DNA of 64,000 nt from Variovorax davisae (GCF_030316845.1 NZ_JASZYS010000007.1:310001-374000); one strand, 5' to 3'. Shown: positions 49,529 through 57,887, counted from the first letter of the stretch. Program-made: numbers and translations. Notes: a model not told the origin generated them from the sequence alone.

Positions 49529-50877
49529 GCGATCTCCTGCAGCGCAACCGGCCGCGCGACCCGCAGCAGGAAGCGCCCGCGGCCGGTCTTCTCGATCCGG
49601 ATGTGCGGGCTGTTCTCCTGCAGCCGGCGCTGCAGCAGCACCAGCCGCGCCTCCAGGTTGTCCGACAGGTCGGGCAGGCGCAGCGCAGGGTCGAGCCGCA
49701 GTTCGCGGTTGCTGAATTCGCTGCGGCCCTGCTGCGTGTGCTCGCGCAGCAGCTTGCCGAGGATGGCGCCGGCGACGCCCTTGATGAGGTAGCTGTCGCC
49801 GATGAAGATGCTGCTGTTGGCGAGGTAGTGGCGCACCGCGATCGGCGCCCCGGAGGGCGGTGGCGCGCTGGCGGGAGCCTCGGCCGCCGCCGCGGCCTCG
49901 TCGCCGATGCGCAGCAGCTCCAGCGCGGCGCCGAGGTGGCCGGCGATGGCGACCAGCGCGTCCTCGTCCTCGAAGCCGAAGCGCATGTCGATCGGACTCT
50001 CGACGAACAGCGCGCCCAGCAGGCGGCCGCTGGAGACGATCGGCACGGCCAGCTGGCTGCGCGGCTCGGCCAGGCCCGGAAACGGGATCTCGGTGTCGAG
50101 CACCAGGCCGGGCTCGATCTCGCGCATGCTGCTGCGCACCGCGTGGCTGTAGCTCGCCGCGTTCGTCATGTGGCTGATGCGCACCGGCGTGCGCTCGCGC
50201 GCGGCGACGCCGATCACGCCATGGCCGATCTCGATCTCGGAGCCGACGCCCGAGATGGCGTAGCCGCAGCTGGCCACGGTGTAGAGGCGCTCGGTCGCGC
50301 CGTCGCGCAGCAGCACCATCGCGTGGCGGATGTCGAGCTGGTCGTTGAGCACGGCCAGCACGCCCTGCAGCAGTTCGTCGGTGGCGCAGCAGGCGGCCAG
50401 CCGTTCGGCCGAGCGGCGCACGCCGGCCAGCAGGCCATGGTGCGGCGGCGGCGGCGCGAGCCTTTCGCCTTCAACGGCCTCGACCGCTTCGACCTCGTAG
50501 ATGTCGGCGCCGAGCAGCCGGAACACAGCCGCCATGCCGCTGTGCGAGGCGATGCCGGCCAACTGCGCCTTCATGCCTTCGAAGCGCGGCCCTTCGGTCT
50601 CGGTGCGCAGGTAGCGCAGCTCGATGCGGTACATGGCGGCGACCGCCGGCTCCAGCACCAGCACCGTCGCGTAGGGATTGGCCAGGATGTTCTTGCGCGT
50701 CTTGTTGAAGAACTGGAAGGACAGCGCCACGTGCCGCTCGTCGACGTAATAGACCTGCGAGATGTAGGCGACGTTGGGCGTGCCGTCTTCCGAGCAGGTC
50801 GCCATCACCGCCGGGATGGCGCCCTCGAAGCAGGCCCGGATCGCGTGCAGCGACGGCGACGGCTGGCGTGCGTTCAT
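49525..50877 (-). CDS. PNPOx-GAF fusion sensor protein with winged-helix-like C-terminus
   Basis: A 450-residue three-part protein. Residues 1 to about 150 resemble a pyridoxamine-5'-phosphate-oxidase-type flavin-binding barrel (GAIPAVMATCSEDGTPNVAY, LSFQFFNKTRKNILANPYA). Residues about 165-320 form a GAF domain (ATDELLQGVLAVLNDQLDI, AVPIVSSGRLLGALFVESP). The last 100 residues (LLREHTQQGRSEFSNRELRL, TGRGRFLLRVARP) look like a winged helix. A ligand- or redox-sensing regulator is inferred. It follows a stand-alone PNPOx gene by 6 bases and its stop overlaps the hemerythrin gene's. Confidence 0.82.
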   Translation of the reverse strand: MNARQPSPSLHAIRACFEGAIPAVMATCSEDGTPNVAYISQVYYVDERHVALSFQFFNKTRKNILANPYATVLVLEPAVAAMYRIELRYLRTETEGPRFEGMKAQLAGIASHSGMAAVFRLLGADIYEVEAVEAVEGERLAPPPPHHGLLAGVRRSAERLAACCATDELLQGVLAVLNDQLDIRHAMVLLRDGATERLYTVASCGYAISGVGSEIEIGHGVIGVAARERTPVRISHMTNAASYSHAVRSSMREIEPGLVLDTEIPFPGLAEPRSQLAVPIVSSGRLLGALFVESPIDMRFGFEDEDALVAIAGHLGAALELLRIGDEAAAAAEAPASAPPPSGAPIAVRHYLANSSIFIGDSYLIKGVAGAILGKLLREHTQQGRSEFSNRELRLDPALRLPDLSDNLEARLVLLQRRLQENSPHIRIEKTGRGRFLLRVARPVALQEIA

Positions 50878-50883
50878 GAGGGT

Positions 50884-51378
50884 TCAGGCCGCCGGCAGCG
50901 CGCTGCCGGCCTTGGGGCCGGGCGTCTGGTCGAAGGCTTCGCTCGGCCGCAAGTGGATCGCCACCACGTCGTCCAGCCGGCAGGCCAGCATCGCCTGCAC
51001 GAAGGCGGCACTCAGGCCGACGTTGCCGATCTCGTGCTCCATCGAGCGCAGGTAGCGCTGCAGCACGGGCGCATCGGCGTCGACGGCGCTGCGCAGCTCG
51101 ACTTCGCGCGCCTTGACCTGGACGGTGCGATGGCTCATCGGTTCGCTGAAGACCACCGCCACCTGGCCGGTCGCCGCGACGTCCTGCAGCAACTGGCGCG
51201 ACCGGCTGCGCGCGAGATAGACCGTGAGCTCGCTGCCGTCGGGCGCGATGGCGGCACCGACCGCTCGCATCAGGCTCGGCCGATGGGCGGCGTTGCGCGA
51301 GGCGACGATGGTCGAGACGCCCTTGTCGATCATCGCGATGTGCTCGGGGCTCAGCAGCGGGGGGGGCAGGGCTGACAT
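50884..51378 (-). CDS. Pyridoxamine 5'-phosphate oxidase family protein
   Basis: A 164-residue single-domain protein with the PNPOx-like split-barrel fold that binds FMN, F420, heme or biliverdin in different relatives. Segments include GVSTIVASRNAAHRPSLMRA, LTVYLARSRSRQLLQDVAAT and MSHRTVQVKAREVELRSA. It lacks the substrate-binding residues I would expect of true PdxH. It is 6 bases upstream of the PNPOx-GAF gene in the same direction, so the two probably act together. Confidence 0.85.
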   Translation of the reverse strand: MSALPPPLLSPEHIAMIDKGVSTIVASRNAAHRPSLMRAVGAAIAPDGSELTVYLARSRSRQLLQDVAATGQVAVVFSEPMSHRTVQVKAREVELRSAVDADAPVLQRYLRSMEHEIGNVGLSAAFVQAMLACRLDDVVAIHLRPSEAFDQTPGPKAGSALPAA

Positions 51379-51467
51379 GGGGACCGGGCCTTGGGTCTAA
51401 AGCGGGCATTTTGATTCAATGTCCCGCCGCCGTCCGTTTTCCGGACGGCCTACGCCAAGCGGCCGAC

Positions 51468-52439
51468 TCAGGCGGCGAGGCGGACTTCCGAAGGCGGCGG
51501 GCTCACGCGCAGGTGGCGGGTGGCGCCGGCTGTGCGCATCACGGCCGACAGCAGCGAGCGGAACCAGATGTGGCCCGGCGCATGCTGGTTGCGCCCGTGC
51601 CAGAGCTGGTAGAAGCGCATCGGCGGGAAGTCGATCGGTGCCGGCACCACGGCCAGCGGCAGCATGGCGGCGAAGTGCAACGCGAAATGCCGGCTGGTGG
51701 TGAAGATCAGGTCGGTGCCGGGCAGCAGGTGCGGCGCCATCGAGAAGAAGGGCACCGTGACGGTCGGCGTGCGCGTCAGCCGCTGGGCCGCCAGGTGGGT
51801 TTCGACCACGCCGCGCTGCAGCCCGCTGTAGAGCAGCGGCACCACGTGCGAGCCCTGCAGGTAGTCGGTGGCGCGCATGCCGCTGGCGCCGGGGTGGTCG
51901 CGGTCGACCAGGCAGACGATCTCGTCCTCCAGCAGCAAGGTGGTGCGCAGGTGCTCGGGCGGCTGCGGCCAGTTGCCGATCACGACGTCGATCTCGCCGT
52001 CGGCCAGGGCGCTGTCGTAGTCGTAGTCGGGCCCGAGCGGCTGCAGCAGCATCCGCGCCCCGGGCGCGGTGGTGCGCAGGTACTGCACCACGGCCGCCAT
52101 CAGCGGCGGCGCCAGGTAGTCGGGCGTGCCGATGCGGAAGGTCTGGCGGGTGGTGGCCGGGTCGAACACGTCGCCGGGCGAGAGCAGGGCGTCGATCTCG
52201 CCGAGCACCACGCGGACCGAGGCCTCGAGCTGCAGGGCGCGCTCGGTCGGCACCATGCGCTGCTTGTCCTTGATCAGGAGCGGGTCGTCGAAGATCTCGC
52301 GCAGCCGTTTCAGCGCGGTGCTGACCGCGGGCTGCGACTGGTTCAGGCGCGTCGCCGCGCGCGAGACGCTGCGCTCGTTCATCAGGATGCTGAAGACGCG
52401 CAGCAGGTAGGTGTCGAAAGGGTCGTTGGCGCGTGACAT
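51468..52439 (-). CDS. LysR-family transcriptional regulator
   Basis: A 323-residue LysR-type regulator with an N-terminal winged helix (LLRVFSILMNERSVSRAATR, NQSQPAVSTALKRLREIF) and effector domain from about residue 92 (FRIGTPDYLAPPLMAAVVQY). The NodD/NahR-like N-terminal pattern suggests aromatic or carboxylate effectors. AGGAG lies 7 bases before ATG 52439. It is divergent from a Bug binding-protein gene, which it probably regulates. An 18-base perfect palindrome lies between them. Confidence 0.9.
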   Translation of the reverse strand: MSRANDPFDTYLLRVFSILMNERSVSRAATRLNQSQPAVSTALKRLREIFDDPLLIKDKQRMVPTERALQLEASVRVVLGEIDALLSPGDVFDPATTRQTFRIGTPDYLAPPLMAAVVQYLRTTAPGARMLLQPLGPDYDYDSALADGEIDVVIGNWPQPPEHLRTTLLLEDEIVCLVDRDHPGASGMRATDYLQGSHVVPLLYSGLQRGVVETHLAAQRLTRTPTVTVPFFSMAPHLLPGTDLIFTTSRHFALHFAAMLPLAVVPAPIDFPPMRFYQLWHGRNQHAPGHIWFRSLLSAVMRTAGATRHLRVSPPPSEVRLAA

Positions 52440-52460
52440 GGCGTGTCTCCTGCACAGCTT

Positions 52461-52478
52461 TGGTGCCCCGGGGCACCA
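52461..52478. promoter_or_regulatory. 18-base perfect palindrome between LysR and Bug genes
   Basis: TGGTGCCCC (52461-52469) is followed directly by its complement GGGGCACCA (52470-52478). It lies 22 bases upstream of the LysR start and 118 bases upstream of the Bug gene. LysR proteins usually prefer T-N11-A sites, so this may be another protein's site or an RNA hairpin in the LysR leader. Confidence 0.5.
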
Positions 52479-52596
52479 GCGTCAGTCGCCGGCGGGCTCC
52501 GGGGCGGCACTTTGCTATGCCGCTGATTGCTGCCTAGCGATTGGCGTGCCATGCCGGCGTTCCTACAGTCGGGCATCACTTTTGCTGCACCATCGC

Positions 52597-53577
52597 ATGA
52601 CCCTCCCGACCTCCACCACGCGCCGCGGCGCCCTCCAACTGCTGGCCGCCGGCGCCGCCTCGCTGACGCTGCCGGCCTGGGCCCAGTGGCCCGACAAGCC
52701 GGTCAAGATCATCGTCACCTTCCCGCCCGGCGGGTCGAGCGACATCCTGGCGCGCGTGCTGGCCGAGCAGCTGGCCAAGAAGCTCGGCCAGGCAGTGGTG
52801 GTCGACAACAAGCCCGGCGCCGGCGGCACCATCGGCGGCGCCCAGGTGGCCGCCGCGGCGCCCGACGGCTACACCCTGATGCTGTCGAACTCGACCCCGC
52901 TCGCGCTCGGCCCGTTCACGCTCGAGAAGCAGCCCTACGACCCGGTTGGCGCGTTCACCCACATCGCCTCGCTGGGCTCCGCCCCGCTGGTAATCATGGC
53001 CAGCAAGCCCTCGGGCATCGGCAGCTTCGCCGAATTGGAGGCGCGGGCCCGCAAGGACGGCCGGCTGGACTTCGGCTCCGGCGGCCCGGGATCGATCGGC
53101 CACATCCACGGCGAGCTGATCCGCAAGATCACCGGCGCCAACCTCGTGCACGTGCCCTACCGCGGCGGCGCGCCGATGACCACCGACCTGCTGGCCAATG
53201 TGATCCCGGTCGGCATCGACGTCATCACCGCCTACGTGCCCTTCTTCAAGAGCGGCCAGCTGGTGCCGCTGGCCGTGACCGGCGGCGCGCGCTCGCCGCT
53301 GATGCCCGAAGTGCCGACCATCGTCGAGGTCGGCCAGCCGAAGCTGGTGCTGGAGAACTTCTTCGGCCTCAGCGGCCCGGCGAAGCTGCCGCCCGAGATG
53401 GTGGTGCGCCTGCACGACGCCTGCAACGAGGTGCTGGTGATGCCCGAGGTCCAGAAGAAGCTGATCGAGCTGGGCATCGTCGCCAAGCCCGAGAGCACGG
53501 CGCGCTTCGAAGCCCTCGTGAAGGAGCAGGTGGGGGTGCTCGGCCCGACGGTCAAGGCGGCCGGCATCAAGCTCTGA
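52597..53577 (+). CDS. Tripartite tricarboxylate transporter binding protein (Bug family)
   Basis: A 326-residue periplasmic Bug protein. The leader has a twin-arginine-like TTRRGALQLLAAGAASLTLP with cleavage near AWAQW. The Bug core follows with WPDKPVKIIVTFPPGGSSD, VDNKPGAGGTIGGAQV, LVHVPYRGGAPMTTDLLANV and MPEVPTIVEVGQP. It is divergent from its probable LysR regulator. A -10-like TAGCGA lies at 52535-52540. No membrane components of a TTT transporter are adjacent. Confidence 0.92.
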   Translation: MTLPTSTTRRGALQLLAAGAASLTLPAWAQWPDKPVKIIVTFPPGGSSDILARVLAEQLAKKLGQAVVVDNKPGAGGTIGGAQVAAAAPDGYTLMLSNSTPLALGPFTLEKQPYDPVGAFTHIASLGSAPLVIMASKPSGIGSFAELEARARKDGRLDFGSGGPGSIGHIHGELIRKITGANLVHVPYRGGAPMTTDLLANVIPVGIDVITAYVPFFKSGQLVPLAVTGGARSPLMPEVPTIVEVGQPKLVLENFFGLSGPAKLPPEMVVRLHDACNEVLVMPEVQKKLIELGIVAKPESTARFEALVKEQVGVLGPTVKAAGIKL

Positions 53578-53657
53578 GCCGGCCTGGGCGGGCGCCCGGG
53601 CGGCTTGCGCGGCCGTGCCGGGCGGCGGATGATGGCCCGGAACTGCTGGAGGTTTCG

Positions 53658-54401
53658 ATGCCGCAACATCATCCCTTCGATCGTGCCCGGCGCGGCCTGC
53701 TCGCCGCGGGCGGCAGCTGGCTGGTGCTCGCGGCGCTGCGCCCGCAGGACGCGCGCGCGCAGCCGGCGGCCCGCATGCGCATCGGCATCATCGGCGCCGG
53801 CCGCATCGGCGGCACCATCGGCGGACTGTGGGTCAAGGCCGGCCATCCGGTGATGCTGTCGTCGCGCCATCCGGAAGAGCTCAAGGACCTGGTGGCCAGC
53901 CTCGGGCCACTCGCCAGCGCCGGCACCGTCGCCCAGGCGATCGCCTTCGGCGATGCGCTCTTCATCGCGGTGCCCTATGGCGCACTGCCCCAGATCGGCC
54001 AGGACCACGGAGCCGCCCTCAAGGGCAAGGTCCTGCTCGATGCCTGCAACGCGGTGGCCTCGCGCGACGGCAGCGTGGCCGACGAGGTCGAGCAGGAGGG
54101 CATCGGCGTGGTCTCGCAGAAATACCTTTCCGGCGCCCGGCTGGTGCGGGCGTTCAACACGATGTCCTACACGATCTTCGCGCGGGAAGCCAACCGGGCC
54201 GCGCCGCGGCTGGCGATCCCGATCGCCGGCGACGATCCCGAGGCCGTCCGGGTCGCCGCGAAGCTGGTCGGCGATGCCGGCTTCGACCCGGTGGTGGTCG
54301 GCAAGCTGGCCGACGCCCGGCGCTTCCAGCGCGGCGGTCCGGGCTACGGGCAGGCGGTGAGCGCAACGGAACTCAGGCAGAAGCTGTCGCTGGCGCCATG
54401 A
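53658..54401 (+). CDS. NADPH-dependent F420 reductase-like protein with leader
   Basis: A 247-residue protein with a Rossmann domain like F420H2:NADP oxidoreductase (Fno). It has MRIGIIGAGRIGGTIGGLWV with GxGxxG, VMLSSRHPEELKDLV, and ALFIAVPYGALPQIGQ. Residues 1 to about 40 form a leader with twin arginines (FDRARRGLLAAGGSWLVLAA, ending near ARAQP), so it may be exported by the Tat route. GGAGG is 5 bases before ATG 53658. Its stop overlaps the next gene by 4 bases. F420 use is doubtful in this lineage; the cofactor is probably only NADP(H). Confidence 0.82.
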   Translation: MPQHHPFDRARRGLLAAGGSWLVLAALRPQDARAQPAARMRIGIIGAGRIGGTIGGLWVKAGHPVMLSSRHPEELKDLVASLGPLASAGTVAQAIAFGDALFIAVPYGALPQIGQDHGAALKGKVLLDACNAVASRDGSVADEVEQEGIGVVSQKYLSGARLVRAFNTMSYTIFAREANRAAPRLAIPIAGDDPEAVRVAAKLVGDAGFDPVVVGKLADARRFQRGGPGYGQAVSATELRQKLSLAP

Positions 54402-55741
54402 CGGCGGCGTTGCGGCGCTGGCTGCGGCGGGCCGTGCCGGCGACGCCGCAGGAACTGGCGGCGGCGTGGTGGTCCTTCGGCTATTTCTTCGCGCTGCTGG
54501 CGGGCTACTACGTGCTGCGGCCCCTGCGCGACCAGATGGGCATCGCCGGCGGGACGCGGGCGCTGCCGTGGTTGTTCACCGCGACCTTCGTGACGCTGCT
54601 GGCCGCGCAGCCGCTCTTCGGCGCGCTGGTGGCGCGGCTGCCGCGGGCCCGGTTCATCCCGGTCGTCTACCACTTCTTCGTCGTCAATCTCGCGCTGTTC
54701 TGGGTGCTGCTGGCGCTCGGCATCGCGCCGGTGGTCGTGGCGCGGGTGTTCTTCGTCTGGGTCAGCGTCTTCAACCTGTTCGCGGTCGCGGTGTTCTGGT
54801 CGTTCATGGCCGATCTCTTCACCAGCGAGCAGGGCAAGCGGCTGTTCGGCTTCATCGGTGCCGGCGGCACGGCGGGCGCGCTGCTGGGGCCGGTGATCAC
54901 GATCGCGCTGTCGGTGCCGCTCGGGCCGCACAACCTGCTGATCGCCGCCATCGTCTTCCTCGAAGCGGCGGTGTTCTGCGCCCATCGGCTCGAGCGCAGC
55001 GCGGGCGCGAACGCCGCCGGCCACCGGCGCGGCCTCGAGGGCCGGGTGGGCGGCGGCGCCTTCGCCGGACTGTCGGGCCTGCTGCGCTCGCCCTACCTGC
55101 TGGGGGTCGGCGCCTGGGTCAGCCTGCTGTCCTTCGGCGCCACGATGCTCTACTTCATGCAGGCCAACGTGGTGGCCGCGGCGGTGCAGGGAGCGGGCGC
55201 GCAGACCCGGATCTTCGCCAGCATCGACCTGGCCGTGGGGCTGCTGACGCTGGCGACGCAGCTGTTCGCCACCGGCCGCCTGCTCCAGCGTTTCGGCACC
55301 GGCATGGCGGCGGCGGCGCTGCCGGCGGTCTACGTGGTCGGCTTCATCGGCCTGGCGATGGCGCCGACCCTGGCGGTGGTGCTGGTGTTCCAGGTGGTGC
55401 AGCGGTGGATGAACTTCGCCATTGCCAACCCGGCGCGCCAGGTGTTCTTCACGGTGGTCGGGCGCGAGGAGAAATACAAGGCGAAGAACCTCATCGACGT
55501 CGTGATCTACCGCGGCTCCGATGCGCTCTACGGCTGGGTCTACGACATGCTGCACGTGATCGGACTCAAGATCGGCGCCATCGCGCTGTGCGCGCTCCCG
55601 GTGGCGCTCGCCTGGGTGGTCCTGTCAGCGACGCTGGGACGCACGCAGGAGCGCCGCGCATCCTTGTCCGTGGCCCGGGCGCCTGAACTCCCTGTCGCCG
55701 GCCGAAGTCCAACACCGACTTCCGGCGGAGGTGCTCCATGA
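54398..55741 (+). CDS. NTP/NDP exchange-like MFS transporter
   Basis: A 447-residue membrane protein with about 12 helices. The first loop has FALLAGYYVLRPLRDQMGIA, close to the signature of ADP/ATP translocase-like (TLC) carriers, followed by MADLFTSEQGKRLFGFIGAG. The C-terminal half has VVQRWMNFAIANPARQVFFT and NLIDVVIYRGSDALYG. Substrate in free-living bacteria is not known, so nucleotide exchange is a family-based guess. It overlaps the F420-reductase-like gene by 4 bases and the following small gene by 4 bases. Confidence 0.85.
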   Translation: MTAALRRWLRRAVPATPQELAAAWWSFGYFFALLAGYYVLRPLRDQMGIAGGTRALPWLFTATFVTLLAAQPLFGALVARLPRARFIPVVYHFFVVNLALFWVLLALGIAPVVVARVFFVWVSVFNLFAVAVFWSFMADLFTSEQGKRLFGFIGAGGTAGALLGPVITIALSVPLGPHNLLIAAIVFLEAAVFCAHRLERSAGANAAGHRRGLEGRVGGGAFAGLSGLLRSPYLLGVGAWVSLLSFGATMLYFMQANVVAAAVQGAGAQTRIFASIDLAVGLLTLATQLFATGRLLQRFGTGMAAAALPAVYVVGFIGLAMAPTLAVVLVFQVVQRWMNFAIANPARQVFFTVVGREEKYKAKNLIDVVIYRGSDALYGWVYDMLHVIGLKIGAIALCALPVALAWVVLSATLGRTQERRASLSVARAPELPVAGRSPTPTSGGGAP

Positions 55742-56001
55742 AGAGATTCGCATCGGCCCTCGCGATGACGGCCGCGCTGGCGGGCGGCTCGACGACGAGC
55801 CTGGCCTTCAACGGCAACGGCGTCCAGGGCGGCAGCCCCGGCGGCTTGAATCGTGCGTTGCGCACGGTGCCCGGGCTCGGGCTCGGGCGCGTCGCCGTGC
55901 CGGTGCTCTGGTACTGCCAGAACCCGATCGGCTACTTCCCGACCATCCAGGCCTGCCCGGCGGGCTGGATCCAGGTGACGCGGATCAGCCGGCCAGCGTG
56001 A
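55738..56001 (+). CDS. Small exported protein with Cys-rich C-terminal motif
   Basis: An 87-residue protein with a signal peptide (ASALAMTAALAGGSTTSLAF) and a mature part ending in WYCQNPIGYFPTIQACPAGW. This motif (a Cys, then GYFP, then Cys-Pro-x-Gly-Trp) recurs in small secreted Burkholderiales proteins in my recollection; the function is unknown and a disulfide is likely. It overlaps the MFS gene by 4 bases, and its end overlaps the converging CoA transferase gene by 17 bases. Translational coupling to the MFS gene is probable. Confidence 0.75.
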   Translation: MKRFASALAMTAALAGGSTTSLAFNGNGVQGGSPGGLNRALRTVPGLGLGRVAVPVLWYCQNPIGYFPTIQACPAGWIQVTRISRPA

Positions 56002-56866
56002 GCAGCGGCAGGTCGCGCGCGCGGGCGATGGCGTCGAGTTCGGCGCGGCTGCGGCCGGCGAACCACCGGGCCAGCGCCTCGTGGATCGCCGGCGACAGCA
56101 TGTCGCCCGTCGGCAGCCCCGCAGCTTCGCACAGCCTGAAGGCGAAGTGCGGTTCCAGCGCCGCGACCGCCGCCCGGCCGTCGGCGCACGGATAGACCCG
56201 GTACCCCGCGTGGGCGCCGCCGACCGCGCCCTGCGGCTGCGTCAGCCCCCAGGTGCGTGGCAGCGCCAGCCAGTCGGCGGCGGCGTTCAGCGCCACTTCG
56301 CGGTAGATCCCGGCGGTGTGCGAGGCGCCGGTGCGCAAGGCCGCCTGCAGCACCGCCTCGCTGGCCAGCAAGGCACCGCCCATGTCGGCGAACAGCGTCG
56401 GCGGCAGCGCGGTGCCGGTGACCAGACCGCTTTCCGCCAGGTAGGTGAGGTCGTGGCCGGGCTCCTCGGCGCGCTCGCCGGGCGCGCCGACGATCGCGAC
56501 CTGCGACAGCCGCGGGTGGCGGGCCTGCAGCGCCGCCCAGTCGAGCCCCAGCTTGGCCAGCGCCGAGGGCCGGAACGAGGTCAGCAGCACGTCGGTGGCG
56601 TCCAGCGCCTCGTGCAGCCTGTCGCGCCCCGTGTCGGCCTTCAGGTCGACCACTTCCACCGTCACGCCTTCGTGCAGCGCGGCATAGGCGGGGCGGTTGT
56701 AGTGGCCCATCGGGTCGCCCGCCGGCGGCTCGAACTTGAGGCAGGCGGCGCCCATGGCGCGGCAGCGCATCAGGGCGGCGGGCCCCGGCAGGTTGAGCGC
56801 CAGGCTCAGGATGCGCACGCCGGCCAGCGGCATGAAGGGGGCTTCGGCGGGGGCAGGGGTCGGCAT
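55985..56866 (-). CDS. CaiB/BaiF family CoA transferase (short form)
   Basis: A 293-residue type III CoA-transferase/racemase-family protein. Recognisable blocks are PLAGVRILSLALNLPGPAAL, TDVLLTSFRPSALAKLGLDW, and GHDLTYLAESGLVTG with the catalytic-type Asp, followed by FADMGGALLASEAVL. It is about 100 residues shorter than the usual 380-400 residues, but the core and the Asp are kept. AAGGA lies upstream of ATG 56866; an upstream ATG at 56905 is less likely. It may activate or racemise a carboxylic acid. Confidence 0.85.
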   Translation of the reverse strand: MPTPAPAEAPFMPLAGVRILSLALNLPGPAALMRCRAMGAACLKFEPPAGDPMGHYNRPAYAALHEGVTVEVVDLKADTGRDRLHEALDATDVLLTSFRPSALAKLGLDWAALQARHPRLSQVAIVGAPGERAEEPGHDLTYLAESGLVTGTALPPTLFADMGGALLASEAVLQAALRTGASHTAGIYREVALNAAADWLALPRTWGLTQPQGAVGGAHAGYRVYPCADGRAAVAALEPHFAFRLCEAAGLPTGDMLSPAIHEALARWFAGRSRAELDAIARARDLPLLTLAG

Positions 56867-56984
56867 CGGCAGGCGTCCTTGGGAAAAGAAAAGTGGCAGC
56901 GCCACAGAGCTTACCGGCTCGGCGCAGGCGCTCTACGATGCGCCTTGTACCCGCCCGATCCACCGCAAGACAAAGGAGACCCAC

Positions 56985-57887
56985 ATGTTCCAGAACGATC
57001 TCATGGCCGGCCAGCGCATCCTCGTGACCGGCGGCGGCACCGGCCTCGGCCGTTCGATGGCCGAGCGATTCCTTGCCCTGGGCGCCGACGTGGCGATCTG
57101 CGGCCGTCGGCAAAGCGTCTGCGAAGAGACGGCGGCCCAGTGGCGCGGCCGGTTTCCGGAACGCCGCATCGACACCTTCGGCGTCGACATCCGCAATGCA
57201 CAGGCGGTCGACGAGATGGTCGAAAGCCTCTGGCATTCGGGCGGGCTGACGGGGCTGGTCAACAACGCGGCCGGCAACTTCGTCTCGCCGACCGAAGCGC
57301 TGTCGCCGCGCGCCTTCGACGCGGTCGCCAACATCGTCTTCCACGGCAGCTTCTATGTCACGCAGGCCGTGGGCAAGCGCTGGGTGGCCGAGGCCAAGCA
57401 GGGCAAGTGGAAGGCCGGCGATCCGTACCGCAGCGTCATGAGCATCATCGTGACCTGGGTCGACAACGGCAGCCCCTACGTGGTGCCGTCGGCGATGAGC
57501 AAGGCCGGCATCGAGGTGATGACCAAGTCGCTGGCGGTCGAGTGGGCGCGCTACGGCATCCGCCTCAACGCGGTCGGCCCGGGCGAGATCCCGACCGAGG
57601 GCATGAGCAAGCGGCTCAACCCCGGCGAGGAGCCCGGCGCCCGCAGCAAGGCCCTCAACCCGATGGCGCGCACCGGGATGATGAGCGAGCTGCAGAACCT
57701 CGCGGCCTTCCTGATGGCACGCGGCCAGTGCGACTGGCTCACGGGGCAGAGCATCATGATGGACGGCGGCAGCGCGCTGGCCACCGGCGGCAACTTCTAC
57801 GAACTGCGGCAGTGGAGCGATGCCGACTGGCTGGCCGCGCGCGAACGCATCGAGGCCCAGAACCAGAAGGACAAGGCGCAACGCTAG
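56985..57887 (+). CDS. SDR oxidoreductase, 2,4-dienoyl-CoA reductase-like
   Basis: A 300-residue short-chain dehydrogenase with TGGGTGLGRSMAERFLALGA, LVNNAAGNFVSPTEALSPRA and VEWARYGIRLNAVGPGEIPT. The usual Tyr of YxxxK is missing: the segment reads PSAMSKAG, with Ser four residues before the Lys. This and the GEIPTEG segment match the 2,4-dienoyl-CoA reductase branch, which works without that Tyr. AAAGGAG precedes ATG 56985. It is divergent from the CoA transferase gene, fitting acyl-CoA metabolism. Confidence 0.88.
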   Translation: MFQNDLMAGQRILVTGGGTGLGRSMAERFLALGADVAICGRRQSVCEETAAQWRGRFPERRIDTFGVDIRNAQAVDEMVESLWHSGGLTGLVNNAAGNFVSPTEALSPRAFDAVANIVFHGSFYVTQAVGKRWVAEAKQGKWKAGDPYRSVMSIIVTWVDNGSPYVVPSAMSKAGIEVMTKSLAVEWARYGIRLNAVGPGEIPTEGMSKRLNPGEEPGARSKALNPMARTGMMSELQNLAAFLMARGQCDWLTGQSIMMDGGSALATGGNFYELRQWSDADWLAARERIEAQNQKDKAQR

